A stretch of DNA of 64,000 nt from Lederbergia citri (GCF_018343625.1 NZ_JAGYPG010000002.1:725280-789279); one strand, 5' to 3'. Positions 1-8,291 are shown, counted from the first letter of the stretch. The notes: generated from the letters alone by a model not told the origin. Program-made: numbers and translations.

Positions 1-81
1 CGATTTGTGGCAATATATGGCTTTTTTATAGAAAAATGGGTTAAAATAAAAGTAGAGAGATGATAAGCAGGTGATTTTCTA

Positions 82-744
82 TTGATCTATCAAACATCTA
101 TTTTTAAAGGTTTATTTTATCCACTTAGAAGTTTTTTTCAATTACATAAAGCCGAAGCAATTTATGGATTGAATATTCGTTTGTTTTGGCTGTTTTTTTC
201 TAGTAGTATTGTTTTTTTAATCTCTGGCTCATTTGGAATTGGATCGCACGTTCTTTCCCCTGAACTTGCACTGTCTTCCAGTTTGCAATATGAAACATTG
301 AAAAGTTATTTTATAATCGGTCGTGTTATCCTCGGATTGTTGTATACGGGCTCTATCATTTTTTTCATCGCCCTTTTCTATTGGACGTTTTCTGATACCT
401 TTTATAGGAAATTTATTGTGGTTCAAGCTTTTTGCTTGCCGATTTTACTGGTAGAACAAGTTACATATATTATCCTTGCTGTTTTTTTTGACTTGCCTTG
501 GTTTTCTTCTCCACTTTCTTTAGGCGTTATCGCTCAATACATAACGAAAATTGATTATTTCATTTATTTACTCGGTTCCATATCTATCTTTAAGATTTGG
601 GTTGTAGTCGTGCAATACCGCGGAGTTCGTACCTTAATAATGCTATCACGGTTGAAAAGTGCTTTATTAGTTATTTCTATTAACCTACTTTTTTGGGCAT
701 TGACTGCTGTTTTAGCTTTGATCAATTTCAATACTTTTTTGTGA
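82..744 (+). CDS. Yip1-like five-helix membrane protein
   Basis: Integral membrane protein of 220 residues with five hydrophobic segments at about residues 34-54, 77-104, 112-137, 155-178 and 192-215. No enzymatic motif is visible. The start is TTG at 82, chosen because AGGTGA at 69-74 lies seven bases upstream. It is followed 16 bp later by an HlyD-type adaptor gene, so the two are probably one transcript. In B. subtilis the Yip1-domain protein YknW precedes the adaptor YknX of an ABC exporter; by analogy this could be an accessory subunit of an export pump, but that is inference and the ABC subunits are not in the window (they could lie to the left). Assignment to the Yip1 family rests on topology and context. 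Confidence 0.6.
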   Translation: MIYQTSIFKGLFYPLRSFFQLHKAEAIYGLNIRLFWLFFSSSIVFLISGSFGIGSHVLSPELALSSSLQYETLKSYFIIGRVILGLLYTGSIIFFIALFYWTFSDTFYRKFIVVQAFCLPILLVEQVTYIILAVFFDLPWFSSPLSLGVIAQYITKIDYFIYLLGSISIFKIWVVVVQYRGVRTLIMLSRLKSALLVISINLLFWALTAVLALINFNTFL

Positions 745-760
745 AGTGTGGTGATGTTCG

Positions 761-2041
761 TTGAAGGTGTATCGGAGACGGTTAGTAGTAGTCGGAATTA
801 TTGTTTTAGTACTTGCATTCAATCTCGTTTTGCTTGTGAAAAATGGGAGCAAGGCGGAACGTTTGAATTATATTTCGAACTGGAAGGAATTGACTGCTGG
901 TGATTTAGTAAAAACACTTCAGAAAGAAGGAGTTGTTGCTCCCTCTGAAAGGTATCCTGTGTTCGTCGATCCTAATTTACCCGTCAAGGAGTTTTTAGTG
1001 AAAAAAGGGGACAAAGTGGAAAAAGGCACCCCTTTATTTGAATATGAAACATTTGATTTAGATGCACAGATTGCACTGCTTGACGCAGAGATCACTCGTT
1101 TGAAGTCGGAAAAGGCTAGCATTAAATCTTTTGTAAGTGATTTGAAAAAAACCAAAAGTTCACTAGCGCGAGATAGATCGTATGTGAGGCCTGTTTTTGG
1201 AGGCGATGCCGATTCTGATGCAGTCTCTGAGACTATAGCAAATGCCGAAGTAGCAAGACAATCGAGGGAGCAAGCTGCTGAGACTCGAAGTATAGAGCAA
1301 TCCATCGCTGAGAAAGAATTAGATTTGAAAAAAGTCGATTTGGAAATAGAAATGTACGAGGAACAGCGTGATGCAGTGGAAAATGGACGCAGCGGCTTAA
1401 CCGTTTTAAGTGCGTACGATGGAATCGTTGAAGATATCTCGTTTGAACTGAATAACCCGGTGATCACAATTGTGTCGGAGAATCTTTTCGTGGAAGGGCG
1501 TTTAAGTGAGTCGGAAGTTGCCGATGTCGAGGAAGGCATGCGCGTTGACGTACATTCTCATTTATTTAAAGGTAAACTTATTGGAGAGGTAGCGACTGTT
1601 GATGAGCTTCCAGCTGAACAGCCAGCTCTAGAACGGGCAAGTCTCTATCCGTTTACTGCAGTTTTCGACGCGGCAGACGTTCATTTGTATGCCGGCTACC
1701 ATGTTCAGACAGATATTGTACTGGATGAGGCATTAGACGTACCTGTTGTTCGATCTGAGAGTGTTCTCGTTAAGGGAGAGAATTCCTATTTATGGGTCTT
1801 AAACCGTGAAGGAATGGTTGAAAAAAGAAAAATGAATATGGGCTTGCAGCTGGGAAATCGCGAAGAAGTGAAGAGCGGAGTTGCACTTGGCGAAATCTAT
1901 GCAAAGCACCCAAAAGAAGTTGACCGAGCAGGAAAATTCATCACTCCCTTTAAAAGTGACAAGCACCTCTTGGCACAGTGGGAAAAAGATAGTTTTAGAA
2001 AAAAGTTAAAAAACGTTCTTGTTGGGATTTTGCAGAGGTGA
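761..2041 (+). CDS. HlyD-family (membrane fusion) efflux adaptor
   Basis: Membrane-anchored adaptor of 426 residues. It has one N-terminal transmembrane anchor (about 7-26), a biotinyl/lipoyl-like segment around 70-95 (KKGDKVEKGTPLFEYE), a charged coiled-coil hairpin around 105-205, the second lipoyl half (SAYDGIVEDI) near 220, and a beta-barrel region to the C-terminus. This order is typical of the HlyD/YknX membrane fusion family, which links inner-membrane transporters to the exterior. The start is TTG at 761; an ATG at 754 is in another frame, and GGTGAT just upstream is a modest ribosome binding site. A hairpin terminator follows the stop, so this ends the transcription unit. Substrate unknown. 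Confidence 0.82.
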   Translation: MKVYRRRLVVVGIIVLVLAFNLVLLVKNGSKAERLNYISNWKELTAGDLVKTLQKEGVVAPSERYPVFVDPNLPVKEFLVKKGDKVEKGTPLFEYETFDLDAQIALLDAEITRLKSEKASIKSFVSDLKKTKSSLARDRSYVRPVFGGDADSDAVSETIANAEVARQSREQAAETRSIEQSIAEKELDLKKVDLEIEMYEEQRDAVENGRSGLTVLSAYDGIVEDISFELNNPVITIVSENLFVEGRLSESEVADVEEGMRVDVHSHLFKGKLIGEVATVDELPAEQPALERASLYPFTAVFDAADVHLYAGYHVQTDIVLDEALDVPVVRSESVLVKGENSYLWVLNREGMVEKRKMNMGLQLGNREEVKSGVALGEIYAKHPKEVDRAGKFITPFKSDKHLLAQWEKDSFRKKLKNVLVGILQR

Positions 2042-2089
2042 GTAGAAAAAACTATTCGAGAGCGAATTATGAAATTAGCATTTACATAG

Positions 2090-2121
2090 AAAATAGCCTA
2101 CACCGAAGTGCAGGCTATTTT
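2090..2121. terminator. Bidirectional Rho-independent terminator
   Basis: AAAATAGCCT and AGGCTATTTT (2090-2099 and 2112-2121) pair around a CAC-CGAA-GTG extension, giving a long stem with A/T tracts on both sides. It separates the convergent adaptor gene and the channel-like gene and can serve both. Confidence 0.85.
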
Positions 2122-3792
2122 TTATTGCTTCGGAGGCCATGAATCGCTTGGACCTCGGTCATCTCTAAAATCATTGTCATCTTCTATGTCCGTTGGTTCT
2201 GTAAATCCAGGGTTTGGCTCAGTGAAATTTGAATGGTCTGTATTCGTTGAAGCAGGTTTTTTCGACTTATCCACATCGGTCTGTTCAATCGTTTTATCCA
2301 ATTTTTCCAAGTAGTTTTTTGCGAATTCTTTTCCTCCAAGGCCGAATGATAAGCCAAAGGCTAGAGCAAGTCCACCTAAAATCAAGATAAACGCTGAGTT
2401 GACGATGGTTGCGGCAACGCCGAGCTGATCTAATGCCATAAATATAGCGAGTGCAATAATCGCATATTTCGCTACTGCTGTAATCAATTTAAAGCTTGGA
2501 CCTGTTAAAATATTCGATAACACTTTATCCACAATATTGGCAACGATGAGTCCTAGCGCCAATATGATGACGGCTGCCAGCACTTGTGGCAAATAGGCGG
2601 TGATAGCCGTTAACATGAGTACGAGAAAATCAAGTTTAATTAGATTTAAGGCCTCTATCGTAATGAGAAATACGATGAGAACTTGAGCAATATAACCAAC
2701 AAGTTCGGACATGAGCATCCCGTTAGCCCCTGGCTTCCAGTTCCCCACTGCCAGATTGCGCGTCAATGAATCAAATCCTACTCTTTGCAAGAGTTCTGCT
2801 ACGATATGGCGTACCCATTTCCCTAACCAGACACTCAAAGCAATAAGAAGTACGGCGATGACCAAGTTCGGAATCATCGTCATAATATCGTTCAACATGG
2901 CAACTGCAGGATCCGTGATAGCACGGATATCGAGTTGATCCAGTGCTGAAATCACGATTGGAATCATAATTAAAACGAATACGATTGTTCCAATAATAGA
3001 TGAAAGTGATGTAGTTCCTAGTAATTTTTGTAACCCAAGACGGGATGCTAGTTTTTCGGTTCCAACTGTTTTTAGCAAGCCTGTCACGAGGTCGCGAATG
3101 ATTTTTGCTACGAACCAGCCTATTAGAAGAATTAAGGCAGCTGCGAGCAGCTTTGGAATGAATCCAAGAATATTTTCAAGCATTCCTCCGAACGGTCCCG
3201 ACACACCGTGAATGTTCAGTGCTGCCAACACTCCAGGAATAAAGAGGAGCATGACGAGGTAAAAAACAATTTTTCCTGCTGTGTAAAGGAACTTTCTACT
3301 ATCAGTACCTGACTCAGCCACATTCATTTTTTGCATCAATGACGTTACATTGGCTTTTTCTCCACCTTTTATAATAAGCACTTTTAAAAGGGTGGCGATG
3401 ACATAAGCCATTAGCAGAATGAGCGCTGCTTTTAAAATAGCAGGAACGAAGGCGAGCATCGTTGCAAACATTCCGAGGAATGGCGAGGTGATCGCTCCAA
3501 GATTCAACAAGTGGAAAAATAAGATAAAGACGAGCACAAGTAAGATGTAATAGACAATTTTTCCAATTAGTTCATTTGTATTTACGCGCCTTGCTGGTTT
3601 TGCTGTGCCGTCTGGATGTTGACTTACGAAAAGTCTTTCTTCCCAGTTTGTTTTTTTCAACCCTTTTTCTACTGCTTTTCCAATTGCTTTAGCAATAATC
3701 CAGCCGATTAGCAATACAATTAGAGCCCACAATAAATTCGGTAGTTTCGAAACATAGATAGAGGCCCAATTGTAGCTTGAATCAAATGGCAT
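2122..3792 (-). CDS. Conserved-TM-helix (mechanosensitive-channel-like) membrane protein
   Basis: Membrane protein of 556 residues built from repeated units, each with an amphipathic start and a long helix of the type IPxLLxALIxLLIGWxxAK. Clear repeats start near residues 17, 116, 212, about 310 and about 403, followed by a glycine-rich helix (GGLALAFGLSFGLGGK) near 490 that resembles the pore/upper part of MscS proteins. This is the arrangement of the conserved TM helix family (PF05552; for example Pseudomonas CmpX). The C-terminal 55 residues are charged and Pro-rich. Start ATG at 3792 follows AAAGGAGG about ten bases upstream. It is convergent with the adaptor gene and divergent from the DUF1232 gene. 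A role in membrane-tension or ion flux is inferred from family only. Confidence 0.75.
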   Translation of the reverse strand: MPFDSSYNWASIYVSKLPNLLWALIVLLIGWIIAKAIGKAVEKGLKKTNWEERLFVSQHPDGTAKPARRVNTNELIGKIVYYILLVLVFILFFHLLNLGAITSPFLGMFATMLAFVPAILKAALILLMAYVIATLLKVLIIKGGEKANVTSLMQKMNVAESGTDSRKFLYTAGKIVFYLVMLLFIPGVLAALNIHGVSGPFGGMLENILGFIPKLLAAALILLIGWFVAKIIRDLVTGLLKTVGTEKLASRLGLQKLLGTTSLSSIIGTIVFVLIMIPIVISALDQLDIRAITDPAVAMLNDIMTMIPNLVIAVLLIALSVWLGKWVRHIVAELLQRVGFDSLTRNLAVGNWKPGANGMLMSELVGYIAQVLIVFLITIEALNLIKLDFLVLMLTAITAYLPQVLAAVIILALGLIVANIVDKVLSNILTGPSFKLITAVAKYAIIALAIFMALDQLGVAATIVNSAFILILGGLALAFGLSFGLGGKEFAKNYLEKLDKTIEQTDVDKSKKPASTNTDHSNFTEPNPGFTEPTDIEDDNDFRDDRGPSDSWPPKQ

Positions 3793-3925
3793 CTGTAAAA
3801 AACCTCCTTTTCTTAATCCCTTTTCCTATACCTGTTAGAAGGAGGATTTAAACCAGACATATGATGACTACTATTGGTATATTGGATTTAATAGCAATCA
3901 TTTAATTTGAAGGGATTTACTAATT

Positions 3926-4345
3926 ATGAAAAGGGTTATCGATCGTTTAAAAACCTATGCGAGAAAATTAAAACAAGAATTATTCGTCCTTTATTTATCG
4001 TACAAAGACGATAGAACCCCATGGTATGCCAAAGCTGTTGCCATCTGCGTTGTTGCCTATGCTTTTAGCCCGGATTTGATCCCCGATTTTATCCCGGTGT
4101 TAGGATATCTTGATGATTTAATACTACTTCCATTGGGTATAACGCTAGCTTTAAAACTGATCCCATCTCAAGTTAAGGAGGAAAATCGGCAAAAAGCGGA
4201 AGAGTTGAAAAAGGAAGGTAAAAGAAAGAATTGGCTCGTAGGCATTTTTTTTATTTTTATTTGGATCTTTCTTGTGGTATGGATTGGAAAATTGACTATT
4301 AACGTATTTTCCTCAGTTCAACCAAGCTTTGTTCCCTACCTCTAA
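3926..4345 (+). CDS. DUF1232 (YkvA-type) membrane protein
   Basis: Small protein of 139 residues. The core TPWYAKAVAICVVAYAFSPD followed by LIPDFIPVLGYLDDL is the diagnostic DUF1232/YkvA motif (residues about 31-68). A charged linker and a second hydrophobic segment (about 104-128) follow. Function of the family is not established; members are single or double-pass membrane proteins. ATG start at 3926 has GAAGGGA about eleven bases before it. It stands alone, divergent from the channel-like gene, and ends right before the YjcZ-type gene leader. Confidence 0.8.
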   Translation: MKRVIDRLKTYARKLKQELFVLYLSYKDDRTPWYAKAVAICVVAYAFSPDLIPDFIPVLGYLDDLILLPLGITLALKLIPSQVKEENRQKAEELKKEGKRKNWLVGIFFIFIWIFLVVWIGKLTINVFSSVQPSFVPYL

Positions 4346-4440
4346 TGAAAACAACCATTTCACGATTTGTCCGCTTATCCCTAGTTCGTTTCTTCACAAC
4401 CTACATAAAATGTATTAACCATTCGAAAGGTGGTGGTGTT

Positions 4441-4584
4441 ATGGGATTCTACGGCGGATGTTGTGGCGGACGCGGCTATGGCGGCTACGGCGGCGGCTAT
4501 GGTGGCGGAATGGGATTTAACTTTGCTTTAATCGTTGTACTCTTCATCCTTTTGATTATCGTCGGTACAGCGTTTGTTTACTAA
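4441..4584 (+). CDS. YjcZ-family glycine-rich sporulation miniprotein
   Basis: A 47-residue protein: MGFYGGCCGGRGYGG, a Gly/Tyr-rich stretch, then one hydrophobic helix (about 26-45) and a short tail. This is the YjcZ family, tail-anchored miniproteins found only in spore formers and usually made during sporulation. The start ATG at 4441 is set by AAAGGTGGTGG at 4427-4437; the same frame is open upstream to 4345 but without a ribosome binding site, and the family begins at MGFYG. It is too short for many gene callers. Expression timing is inferred from family. Confidence 0.8.
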   Translation: MGFYGGCCGGRGYGGYGGGYGGGMGFNFALIVVLFILLIIVGTAFVY

Positions 4585-4763
4585 GGCTCTTTTCCAAATT
4601 TTGTAGCATTTTGATGGTTAAAGTAGTATTGATTGAAATTAGCCTTTGTAAAAAAGCAAAGAAAGTTGCAACTAGTACGTTAGAGCATTTAACACTCCCT
4701 ATAAGGGGTCCATTCTCTTGCCTAACACAGAAGAGCGCTTATCCGGGCGCTCTTCCTCTTATT
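4585..4763. other. Short non-coding gap with terminator
   Basis: About 180 bp between the YjcZ-type gene and the acetyltransferase. I see no convincing gene; a 61-codon frame here lacks a ribosome binding site and runs through the terminator. The only clear structure is the hairpin at 4731-4754. Confidence 0.5.
4731..4754. terminator. Terminator hairpin AAGAGCGC/GCGCTCTT
   Basis: Perfect 8-bp stem with an 8-nt loop. The downstream plus-strand sequence is CCTCTTATTT, a modest U tract, so it fits best as a plus-strand terminator for the YjcZ-type gene, ten bases before the stop codon of the convergent acetyltransferase gene. Confidence 0.6.
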
Positions 4764-5198
4764 TCAAGGGGTTTGATTTATCGGAAATACATATAGAAGA
4801 TCATCTACATTTTCTCTAATACCACCCGTTCGTTCATATAGTTTTTTGGCCGAAGTGTTGGAGTCGTTTGTTAATACAAACATTTCGAAGCAATTCTTGT
4901 GTGCGGCAATATCTTTTAGACGTTCAATTAACGCTGAACCAATTCTCCTATTCTGATATTCTGGCAATACATCTATGGAATATAAGAACAGCATTCGTTT
5001 TTCGCTTGATATGGAAGACAAAATATATCCATACACTATTCCACATGCTATACCTTCCAAATAAGCAATAAGTAGAATATTCCCCTCATTATCGAAAAAT
5101 GTCTCATTAACCTCTACTTCCTCTCCCCCTACTTTTGTAAAAAAATGAGCGATAATATCTGTATCCTCAACACCCGCGTTCTTAATTTCCACTTCCAT
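4764..5198 (-). CDS. GNAT-family N-acetyltransferase (AAC(3)-I-like)
   Basis: A 144-residue single-domain GNAT enzyme using acetyl-CoA. The core YSIDVLPEYQNRRIGSALIE (about 93-112) holds the pyrophosphate-binding R/Q-x-x-G-x-G/A signature, followed by the conserved Tyr of KKLYERTGG. The C-terminal pattern KLYERTGG...DDLLYVF resembles the AAC(3)-I aminoglycoside acetyltransferase-like subgroup, but many such proteins have other substrates and no resistance role should be assumed. Start ATG at 5198 follows AAGGGGGA. It is monocistronic, between two terminators, and is not part of the syntenic B. subtilis backbone. Confidence 0.8.
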   Translation of the reverse strand: MEVEIKNAGVEDTDIIAHFFTKVGGEEVEVNETFFDNEGNILLIAYLEGIACGIVYGYILSSISSEKRMLFLYSIDVLPEYQNRRIGSALIERLKDIAAHKNCFEMFVLTNDSNTSAKKLYERTGGIRENVDDLLYVFPINQTP

Positions 5199-5224
5199 TA
5201 ATTTTCCCCCTTCCTACAAAAAAA

Positions 5225-5253
5225 GAGTGCAAAATCATGATGACTTTACACTC
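5225..5253 (-). terminator. Terminator of the nagA-nagB unit
   Basis: On the minus strand a GAGTG...CACTC stem with an AT-rich upper part is followed by a run of seven T. It lies downstream of nagB and before the acetyltransferase gene. Confidence 0.8.
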
Positions 5254-5261
5254 GGTTTTTG

Positions 5262-5296
5262 AACCTGTCCCTTTTGGACCCGTCCCCAATTAATAA
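5262..5296 (-). repeat. GGGGAC dispersed repeat, copy 1
   Basis: Just after the nagB stop the minus strand reads GGGGACGGGTCC, AAAAGGGACAGGTTC. Related copies occur at 46555-46604 and 51151-51193. The copies share the GGGACAGGTTC unit and each lies right after, or overlaps, a stop codon. Confidence 0.65.
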
Positions 5297-6004
5297 TTAT
5301 TTTAATTTGGAAGCTGCGGCTTCGTCTACGATGATGGTTACGTTTGGATGGTTTTGTAGTACGGATGCCGGGCAATCCTCTGTTACTGGGCCTTCTACCA
5401 TTTGTTGGATGGCATCTGCTTTTGATTCGCCAAATGCGAGTAAGACGACTTTTTTAACTGCCATGATGGAGGCAATTCCCATAGATACAGCATGTGTCGG
5501 AACGTCCTCTTCCTTTTCAAAGTAACGTTTATTAGCATCTTTTGTTTCTTGTGTTAATTCAACAACATGGGTTTTTGTGCTAAACGGCGTTCCAGGCTCG
5601 TTGAAACCGATATGTGCGTTTGTTCCAATTCCGAGAACTTGGATGTCAACTGGATGATCGGCAAGGATTTGCTCGTAGCGATCACATTCTGCATCTAAAT
5701 CCTCAGCCATGCCATTTGGTAAAAAAGTTTCTTTAAAATTGAGTGTGCTGAACAGTTCTTGCTCCATATAATAGTGATAGCTTTGGGGGCTATCTGCAGG
5801 TAAACCTACATATTCATCCAAGTTCACTGTTGAAACGTCAGACACATCCAATTTTGCTTCGCGCATTTTTGCGTATAATTTTAGTGGAGTTCCACCTGTA
5901 GCAAGTCCGAGCGTTTTGATTTCTCCATTATCAAGTCCAGCTTTAATAATCTCAAATGCTTTTTCTGATCCTTCTTGATCGTTTTTTACAACAATAATCT
6001 CCAT
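5297..6004 (-). CDS. nagB: Glucosamine-6-phosphate deaminase
   Basis: Converts glucosamine-6-phosphate to fructose-6-phosphate and ammonia, the second step in using N-acetylglucosamine from cell wall or chitin. The 235-residue protein has the family hallmarks: LGLATGGTPLKLY (about 33-45), VNLDEYVGL (about 60-68, general base Asp), and LGIGTNAHIGFNEPG (about 124-138, with catalytic His). Length matches Bacillus NagB, the short form lacking the allosteric C-terminal extension of the E. coli enzyme. It starts ATG at 6004, two bases after nagA ends, with AGGAGGAT inside the end of nagA, so translation is coupled. No nagR (yvoA) regulator follows, unlike in B. subtilis. Confidence 0.95.
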   Translation of the reverse strand: MEIIVVKNDQEGSEKAFEIIKAGLDNGEIKTLGLATGGTPLKLYAKMREAKLDVSDVSTVNLDEYVGLPADSPQSYHYYMEQELFSTLNFKETFLPNGMAEDLDAECDRYEQILADHPVDIQVLGIGTNAHIGFNEPGTPFSTKTHVVELTQETKDANKRYFEKEEDVPTHAVSMGIASIMAVKKVVLLAFGESKADAIQQMVEGPVTEDCPASVLQNHPNVTIIVDEAAASKLK

Positions 6005-6006
6005 TC

Positions 6007-7155
6007 TTATCCTCCTAATTCATAGCCGACTCCCAGTCGGTATGTTTTCTCTACTTGCAAATCTTCATCCATAATGACAAAGTCTGCATCATTTTCTGGC
6101 ATTAACAATCCTTTTTGCTCGAGATTGAATTCACGCGCTTGATTGCTGGATGTCATTTGTACAGCCTCTGATATCGAACATCCTGTAAAATTCATGATAT
6201 TTCGAAACGCTTCGTCCATTCGCAGAACACTTCCTGCGAGTGATCCATTTTCAAGACGAGCTTCACCATCTTTAACGATCACTTTTTGACCGCCGAGATC
6301 ATATTCACCAGGTGCCATTCCTTTTGCCATCATTGCATCAGATATTAAAGATATTTTTTCAGCGCCTTTTAAACGGTATGCCAAGTCAATCATATCTGGT
6401 GTAATATGGATTCCATCTGCAATGATTTCAACTTGTATATCATCTTTTAGCAATGCATGGCCCGCAACACCAGCTTCTCGATGATGGAGACCGCGCATCC
6501 CATTATACAAATGCGTCGCATGTGTCGCAGCACTATTACGGAGTTCTTCTCTTACAGCATCGGAATGTCCGACAGATGGAACAATCCCTCTTCCGACCAT
6601 CACTTGTTCAAATTCTTCTCCGCCAGGTAATTCAGGAGCATACGTGACAAGCTTAATCTGTTCGCCAGTTTCCCCATGCCATTTTAAAAATAATTCAATA
6701 TCTGGATCGGTTATGTATTCAGGCGGCTGTGCACCCGCACGTTTCACATTAATAAATGGACCTTCCAGATGCACGCCTTCAATCGACGCACCTTGATCCA
6801 TCGCAATCTTTACTGCTTTTAATGCATCCGAAATTTTATCATGATCTTGCGTAATCGTTGTCGCAAAAAATGACGTTACCCCTTCAGACAGCATTTTTTC
6901 ACTTAGGTATAGCATCTTTTCAGGGTCTGCATCCATCGCATCTACACCATAGCCACCGTGAACATGGATGTCTATCATTCCAGGAATAATGATTTTTCCT
7001 TCAGCGTCAGTTACAATTTCCCCTAGTTGCTTTTGATAAGAATCCATCTCACCTACTTGAATTATTTTCTCGGCAAACCGTATGTACCCGTTTTGAATAG
7101 GACGTTCCATTCCTCCAGGATAGATTGTGACATTTGTTATGACTTGCGTTTCCAA
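6007..7155 (-). CDS. nagA: N-acetylglucosamine-6-phosphate deacetylase
   Basis: Removes the acetyl group from GlcNAc-6-phosphate, feeding nagB. Metal-dependent amidohydrolase fold: PGMIDIHVHGGYGVD (metal His-x-His), GVHLEGPFI with the conserved Glu, SVGHSDA and HLYNGM His residues, and LISDAM with the catalytic Asp. The frame is open to a GTG at 7164, but that GTG is part of the ribosome binding site AGAGGTGA (7168-7161); the in-frame TTG at 7155, five bases later, is the likely start (382 residues). It is first in a two-gene operon with nagB, preceded by a strong SigA-type promoter at 7202-7230. A cre-like sequence (TGAAAGCGAATGTC, imperfect) lies in the leader near 7175-7189, compatible with carbon repression. 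Confidence 0.93.
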   Translation of the reverse strand: METQVITNVTIYPGGMERPIQNGYIRFAEKIIQVGEMDSYQKQLGEIVTDAEGKIIIPGMIDIHVHGGYGVDAMDADPEKMLYLSEKMLSEGVTSFFATTITQDHDKISDALKAVKIAMDQGASIEGVHLEGPFINVKRAGAQPPEYITDPDIELFLKWHGETGEQIKLVTYAPELPGGEEFEQVMVGRGIVPSVGHSDAVREELRNSAATHATHLYNGMRGLHHREAGVAGHALLKDDIQVEIIADGIHITPDMIDLAYRLKGAEKISLISDAMMAKGMAPGEYDLGGQKVIVKDGEARLENGSLAGSVLRMDEAFRNIMNFTGCSISEAVQMTSSNQAREFNLEQKGLLMPENDADFVIMDEDLQVEKTYRLGVGYELGG

Positions 7156-7201
7156 AATATTCACCTCTCATATAAGACATTCGCTTTCATCAGCTAGCTC
7201 T

Positions 7202-7230
7202 ATTATAAGTCTCCTAAGTGGTAATGACAA
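7202..7230 (-). promoter_or_regulatory. SigA-type promoter of nagA-nagB
   Basis: On the minus strand TTGTCA (7230-7225), 17 bp, TATAAT (7207-7202). The start codon of nagA lies about 45 bp downstream. Confidence 0.75.
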
Positions 7231-7269
7231 TTGGAAGGGGGATGGATGGGGATATTAGCACTTACACTG

Positions 7270-7650
7270 TATGGATTGGATTCTTTGAATGCTACAAACG
7301 GACAGACTATGCGTTTTTTGAATGGGTACGGGCTCTTTGGAACGTTCAAAAGGACAGCTTTCATAGTTTTCGCTTGGTTAAGGGCTCTTTGAACGCTTTA
7401 AACGGACATCCAACGCGGTTTTCACTTGGATACAAGCTCTTTAATCATATCAAACGGACAACAACTTTGCTTTTCGTAGGACCTAAGCACTTTGAAAAGT
7501 TCAATCCAAACAATTCAAGAAAATTCATTTGAATGGACATTTAAACGTATCATCGTGACTTCTAAGACGGATTCTTCGCGTGGAGGGCACGTTGAGTGCT
7601 TCATTGTAACCCACAGACGGTTTTTTCGTGATAAGAGGCACGTTAAACCG
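7270..7650. repeat. Degenerate intergenic tandem array, about 52-nt period
   Basis: At least four diverged units begin with (G/A)G-x-T-CTTTG and contain AAACGGACA about 20 bases later; successive units are 53, 52, 52 and 51 nt. From about 7560 a second pair of units with GTGGAGGGCACGTT and AGAGGCACGTT follows, spaced about 48-50 nt and resembling the array at 19655-19905. An open frame of 104 codons crosses the array but has no ribosome binding site and simply translates the repeat; I do not call it a gene. The array fills the gap between the nag promoter and the next terminator. Confidence 0.7.
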
Positions 7651-7680
7651 CATCTCCCTTTTTATCAATAAAAACAAAAA

Positions 7681-7709
7681 ATCCGCTAGGCAAGTAACCT
7701 AGCAGATAA
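7681..7709 (-). terminator. Terminator overlapping the end of an NlpC/P60 gene
   Basis: Minus strand: ATCTGCTAGG, 7-nt loop, CCTAGCGGAT followed by TTTTTTG. The last codons and the TAG stop of the gene at 7686-8177 lie inside the stem. Confidence 0.85.
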
Positions 7710-8177
7710 GGGCTGTATAATTCTTCTTGCACCTACGTAGCGGGATTTCCAGTAATACGGATCATTAATATCTGTGATAGCAACGCCTTTGCCCGCGGAA
7801 TGAATGAATTTGTTGCCTCCGATATAAATTCCTACATGTGAAATGGGCTTATTCGTAGTTTTGAAAAATACTAAGTCGCCTGGTCGGAGGTCATTTTTTT
7901 CCACAGCTATTCCTTTTTTGTATTGTTCCGCTGCAGTACGCGGTAAAGGAATGTCTTGTTGTTTAAATGTATATGATGTAAATCCGGAGCAGTCGAATCC
8001 TTTAGGGGTTGATCCCCCATATACATATCTTATTCCTATGTATTCCTTCCCTTTACTTATAATAGCACTAGCGGAAGATATTTTTGTAGCTGCACTAGCA
8101 GCATCTGGTTGGATAACGAACATAGTGAACATGACTACGGCAAGTAACGACAACAACGATTTTTTGAAAGTTGACAT
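7686..8177 (-). CDS. Secreted single-domain NlpC/P60 cell-wall hydrolase, copy A
   Basis: A 163-residue exported peptidase. Signal peptide about 1-29 (cleavage after AASA), then one NlpC/P60 domain: catalytic Cys in FDCSGF (about 63), His in SHVGIYIG (about 114) and the third residue in NKFIHSAG (about 126). The family cleaves gamma-D-Glu-meso-DAP bonds in peptide stems. No LysM or other wall-binding domain is present. It is a tandem duplicate of the gene at 8402-8866 including promoter and terminator. Compared with that copy, its TAA stop is lost and eight or so extra residues (QPLSARLLA) are read from the terminator stem. A WalR-type box sits upstream. Start ATG at 8177 with GGGGGA upstream. 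Confidence 0.9.
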   Translation of the reverse strand: MSTFKKSLLSLLAVVMFTMFVIQPDAASAATKISSASAIISKGKEYIGIRYVYGGSTPKGFDCSGFTSYTFKQQDIPLPRTAAEQYKKGIAVEKNDLRPGDLVFFKTTNKPISHVGIYIGGNKFIHSAGKGVAITDINDPYYWKSRYVGARRIIQPLSARLLA

Positions 8178-8246
8178 GTACTCGTTTTCCCCCGTTTATT
8201 TTTTAGTCCCTCCACTTATGTTTTTTCCTAGTATGTTTGTAAAAAA

Positions 8247-8291
8247 ATGATAGCACATGAAAAGATTAAAATAATTTACACTTGCGTAACA
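8247..8291 (-). promoter_or_regulatory. WalR-type box and extended -10 promoter
   Basis: Minus strand: TGTTAC-GCAAG-TGTAAA (8291-8275) fits TGTWAH-N5-TGTWAH, the known WalR (YycF) operator. An extended -10, TGCTATCAT (hexamer 8252-8247), follows; the gap between the box end and the -10 hexamer is 22 bp, so the box overlaps the -35 position. WalR activates several NlpC/P60 genes in B. subtilis; activation here is inferred. Confidence 0.75.

Noticed and set aside
919..1539. 206-codon frame antisense to the HlyD-type gene
   Set aside because: Shadow of the real coding frame; no start signals, low-complexity Ser-rich product.
4345..4440. N-terminal extension of the YjcZ-type miniprotein
   Set aside because: No ribosome binding site at 4345, while AAAGGTGGTGG is placed correctly for the ATG at 4441.
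4764..5198. Aminoglycoside resistance gene
   Set aside because: Only general GNAT/AAC(3)-I-like similarity; substrate cannot be read from sequence.
7218..7532. 104-codon open frame on the plus strand
   Set aside because: It crosses the 52-nt degenerate array, has no ribosome binding site, and the protein only mirrors the DNA repeat.
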